Part shown: positions 21,948 to 23,811 of the stretch, one piece after another
Position numbering within the stretch: the first letter of the stretch is position 1
Layout: each line of letters begins with the position of its first letter
Notes under the pieces: generated by a model
Seen by the model: only the letters and a program-made list of their open reading frames with translations
Databases searched by the model: none
Told to the model about the DNA's origin: nothing
Position numbers and translations under genes: made by a program
Assembly (NCBI GenBank): GCA_002712845.1
Contig: PAUV01000079.1
Span: 1 to 23,811, forward strand
DNA length: 23,811 nucleotides
Direction of reading: 5' to 3'
DNA from: Rhodopirellula sp.
GTDB taxonomy: Bacteria > Planctomycetota > Planctomycetia > Pirellulales > Pirellulaceae

Positions 21948-23681
21948 TTGGAATCACCAGAGATTAGTGAATTTGAGCGTCTGCTTTTCGATTGGGAAGA
22001 CGGGACACTTGATGCAATGGGAACCACGAGGCTTCGAGATTTGTTGCGGACAAATCCAGAGGTGCGGAAGTTATATGTCGATAGGCAGATGTTCGGTGCG
22101 ATTTTGAAGTTGGATGGTGATGCTGGAATCGGGTCCCCTGATACTGGACACGGTGGAATAGAGACTGCAGTTTTCAGTACGAGCGAGCGAGACCGATTGC
22201 TGCCGTGTGTCGATTCGGAGAATGCTGTTAACGTACCCACGGTATTGCATGCTACAAAACACCCGGTTGAGGGTGTGGACCGTCGTTACACGAGTTTCTT
22301 ACTCGTTGTTGCTGCATCGATTCTGTTTTGTGTTGTGCTGGGACGCTGGTTGCTTGTCGAGTCACGCTTGCAGTCTGCGGAGCAGGTGAAACCTGCACCC
22401 AGGGAAGTATTGCCAGGAAAACAGGAAGCTACCTCAGTCGGAATCGCTCTTGTAACTCGTTTGGTCGATGTCACATGGCATGAATCTGAGAAACAGTTCA
22501 CGGTGGGAGATGCTCTGTCTGTCGGTGTCGTCGGGTTGGAGAGTGGTGTCGCCCAAATCGAATTCTTCTGTGGAGCAACAGTGATCCTTGAGGGTCCTGC
22601 GAGATTGGTCCTCGAATCATCGACGGTTGCACGCTTGCAGTCGGGGCGGCTGCGGGCACAGGTGCCACCGGCTGCCAGAGGATTTCAGATACATGCCGAT
22701 GATTTACGAGTCGTGGATCTGGGAACTGAGTTCGGCGTTGCGGTTAATGAAGGTGAGGCTGATGTGCAAGTCTTCGACGGTGAAGTGGAGTTGTATCAGC
22801 CAAACGGCGAACAACGTCTTGTGACTGCGGGCAACGCGATTACTCATGCCGCCAGCGGGGTGGTTGAACCTGCAGAACTGACTCCGGATCAGTTCCTCGG
22901 GCTTGAAGCGCTCGATGACCGTGTTCGAAATCAGAAAGAGGATCGATATCAGCGTTGGCTGAATCATTCCATGAAACTGCGAAAAGATCCTCGCATCATT
23001 ACCTATTATTCAATGGAGCAGGATCGCTACTGGAAGCGAAAACTTGCGAGTTCGGTAGTCCCGGAAAATCGAGACCTCGACGGTGCCATTGTTGGGGCCA
23101 AGCGAGTCGTAGGACGCTGGCCTCAAAAAAGTGGGATTGAGTTCAAGAGACCTGGTGATCGGGTTCGTGTGAATATTCCTGGTCAGTTTGGATCGCTCAC
23201 TTTTGCCTGCTGGGTCAAAATTGACAGTCTTGATCGTTGGTATAACTCGCTCTTTCTCACCGATAGTTACCAGCGAGGTGAGCCGCACTGGCAAATACTG
23301 GACACGGGGCAGTTGTTTTTTTCTGTGCGTCTGGGAGGGGGCCCAGGCAAAGGGCACCACAAAGTGCTTTCACCACCGTTCTGGGACGCCTCCCTAAGCG
23401 GGCGATGGTTGCATCTGGCGACGACATACAATGTTGAAACAAAAATCACGGCTCACTTTCTTAACGGTGAGAAACTGTGTGAAGAACGGATACCAGATCA
23501 GCTGTTTGTCAAGCAAACCTGTGTGGGCAAGGCAACCATTGGGAATTGGTCATCGCCTACTCGGCCTGAGGCTGATTTTGCGATCCGCAATCTCAATGGC
23601 AGCATGGATGAGTTTGTGCTGTTCCGAGACGCACTGAAACCTGATGAGATACGTGACCTTTTTGTCCAAGGCAGACCCTGA
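21948..23681 (+). CDS. FecR-like anti-sigma/sensor protein fused to a LamG domain
   Basis: This 577-aa protein uses a TTG start supported by AGGAGGG seven bases upstream. A cytoplasmic N-terminal part (about 1-50, with FERLLFDWEDGTLDAMG and LRDLLRTNPEVRKLY) resembles the anti-sigma helices of planctomycete FecR proteins. One membrane helix follows at 114-137. The FecR domain is at about 165-305, with GATVILEGPARLVLES, RLQSGRLRAQVP and VVDLGTEFGV. A laminin-G/concanavalin-like domain fills about 350-575 (FACWVKIDSL, GRWLHLATTYN, FLNGEKL, MDEFVLFRDAL), probably for carbohydrate or surface-polymer binding outside the membrane. It probably holds the ECF sigma factor until a ligand is sensed. This is a common planctomycete pairing; the ligand and sigma targets are unknown. 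Confidence 0.9.
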   Translation: MESPEISEFERLLFDWEDGTLDAMGTTRLRDLLRTNPEVRKLYVDRQMFGAILKLDGDAGIGSPDTGHGGIETAVFSTSERDRLLPCVDSENAVNVPTVLHATKHPVEGVDRRYTSFLLVVAASILFCVVLGRWLLVESRLQSAEQVKPAPREVLPGKQEATSVGIALVTRLVDVTWHESEKQFTVGDALSVGVVGLESGVAQIEFFCGATVILEGPARLVLESSTVARLQSGRLRAQVPPAARGFQIHADDLRVVDLGTEFGVAVNEGEADVQVFDGEVELYQPNGEQRLVTAGNAITHAASGVVEPAELTPDQFLGLEALDDRVRNQKEDRYQRWLNHSMKLRKDPRIITYYSMEQDRYWKRKLASSVVPENRDLDGAIVGAKRVVGRWPQKSGIEFKRPGDRVRVNIPGQFGSLTFACWVKIDSLDRWYNSLFLTDSYQRGEPHWQILDTGQLFFSVRLGGGPGKGHHKVLSPPFWDASLSGRWLHLATTYNVETKITAHFLNGEKLCEERIPDQLFVKQTCVGKATIGNWSSPTRPEADFAIRNLNGSMDEFVLFRDALKPDEIRDLFVQGRP

Positions 23682-23744
23682 TTTGCATCTGGGGTCACCC
23701 CGTGCGTTAGTGTCCAGAACTTCCCTTCATTGTTCTTAAATAGA

Positions 23745-23811
23745 ATGCTCGAAATGAAATCGAACTGGTCTTCCAAAGTGCGTGCAGCATGGATTGGTTC
23801 TCTGTGCGTTT
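23745..23811 (+). CDS. Start of a probable secreted protein, cut by the window edge
   Basis: From ATG at 23745 (or the in-frame ATG at 23754) the frame stays open to the right edge and reads MLEMKSNWSSKVRAAWIGS, then LCV. The basic n-region followed by a growing hydrophobic stretch looks like the beginning of a signal peptide. It lies 63 bp after the FecR/LamG gene on the same strand and may belong to the same operon. Only about 22 residues are visible, so no family can be named. Confidence 0.5.
   Translation, partial: MLEMKSNWSSKVRAAWIGSLCV

Overview
The window looks like chromosomal DNA of a planctomycete, probably of the Pirellula/Rhodopirellula type. This is inferred from family content: a BBP7-type outer-membrane barrel protein, a PQQ-like propeller protein with the mature N-terminal motif WPQWRG, an ECF sigma factor followed directly by a FecR-LamG fusion, a GYF_2/zinc-ribbon protein, and many secreted proteins with long, unannotated bodies. 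No tRNA, rRNA, insertion sequence, phage gene or CRISPR array was seen. The left edge cuts an OmpR-type response regulator inside a tandem repeat, and the right edge cuts the start of a secreted protein.

Layout. Positions 1-1832 (minus) hold a two-component operon: an HK with a very short external loop, then an OmpR-type RR with a DESA-repeat tail. Positions 2128-5926 (plus, divergent) hold three overlapping genes: a small tail-anchored protein, an ABC ATPase, and an ABC-2 permease with a ~400-residue external domain. Candidate operator sites lie between the two operons. Next come a secreted PQQ-like propeller protein (minus, 6122-7420), a 942-aa secreted TPR-type protein (plus, 7736-10564), a glycine-zipper envelope protein (minus) and NrdR (minus). 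Divergent from NrdR are a bPH2 membrane protein and a GYF_2/zinc-ribbon protein (12125-13204), which end at a strong bidirectional terminator.

Positions 13374-18535 (minus) encode a SpoU/TrmH RNA methyltransferase, a 935-aa low-complexity protein ending in a pilus/secretin-N-like domain, and a BBP7 barrel protein. Positions 18643-21221 (plus) encode a two-lobed GNAT-like protein and a ketosynthase-fold protein whose catalytic Cys is Asp. Positions 21426-23681 carry an ECF sigma factor translationally linked to a FecR/LamG membrane protein.

The points most worth a second look are the HK/RR plus ABC-exporter neighbourhood, which resembles the Bce-type sensing layout although its protein families differ; the Cys-less ketosynthase beside a GNAT-like gene; and the secretin-N-like protein that lacks a secretin domain.
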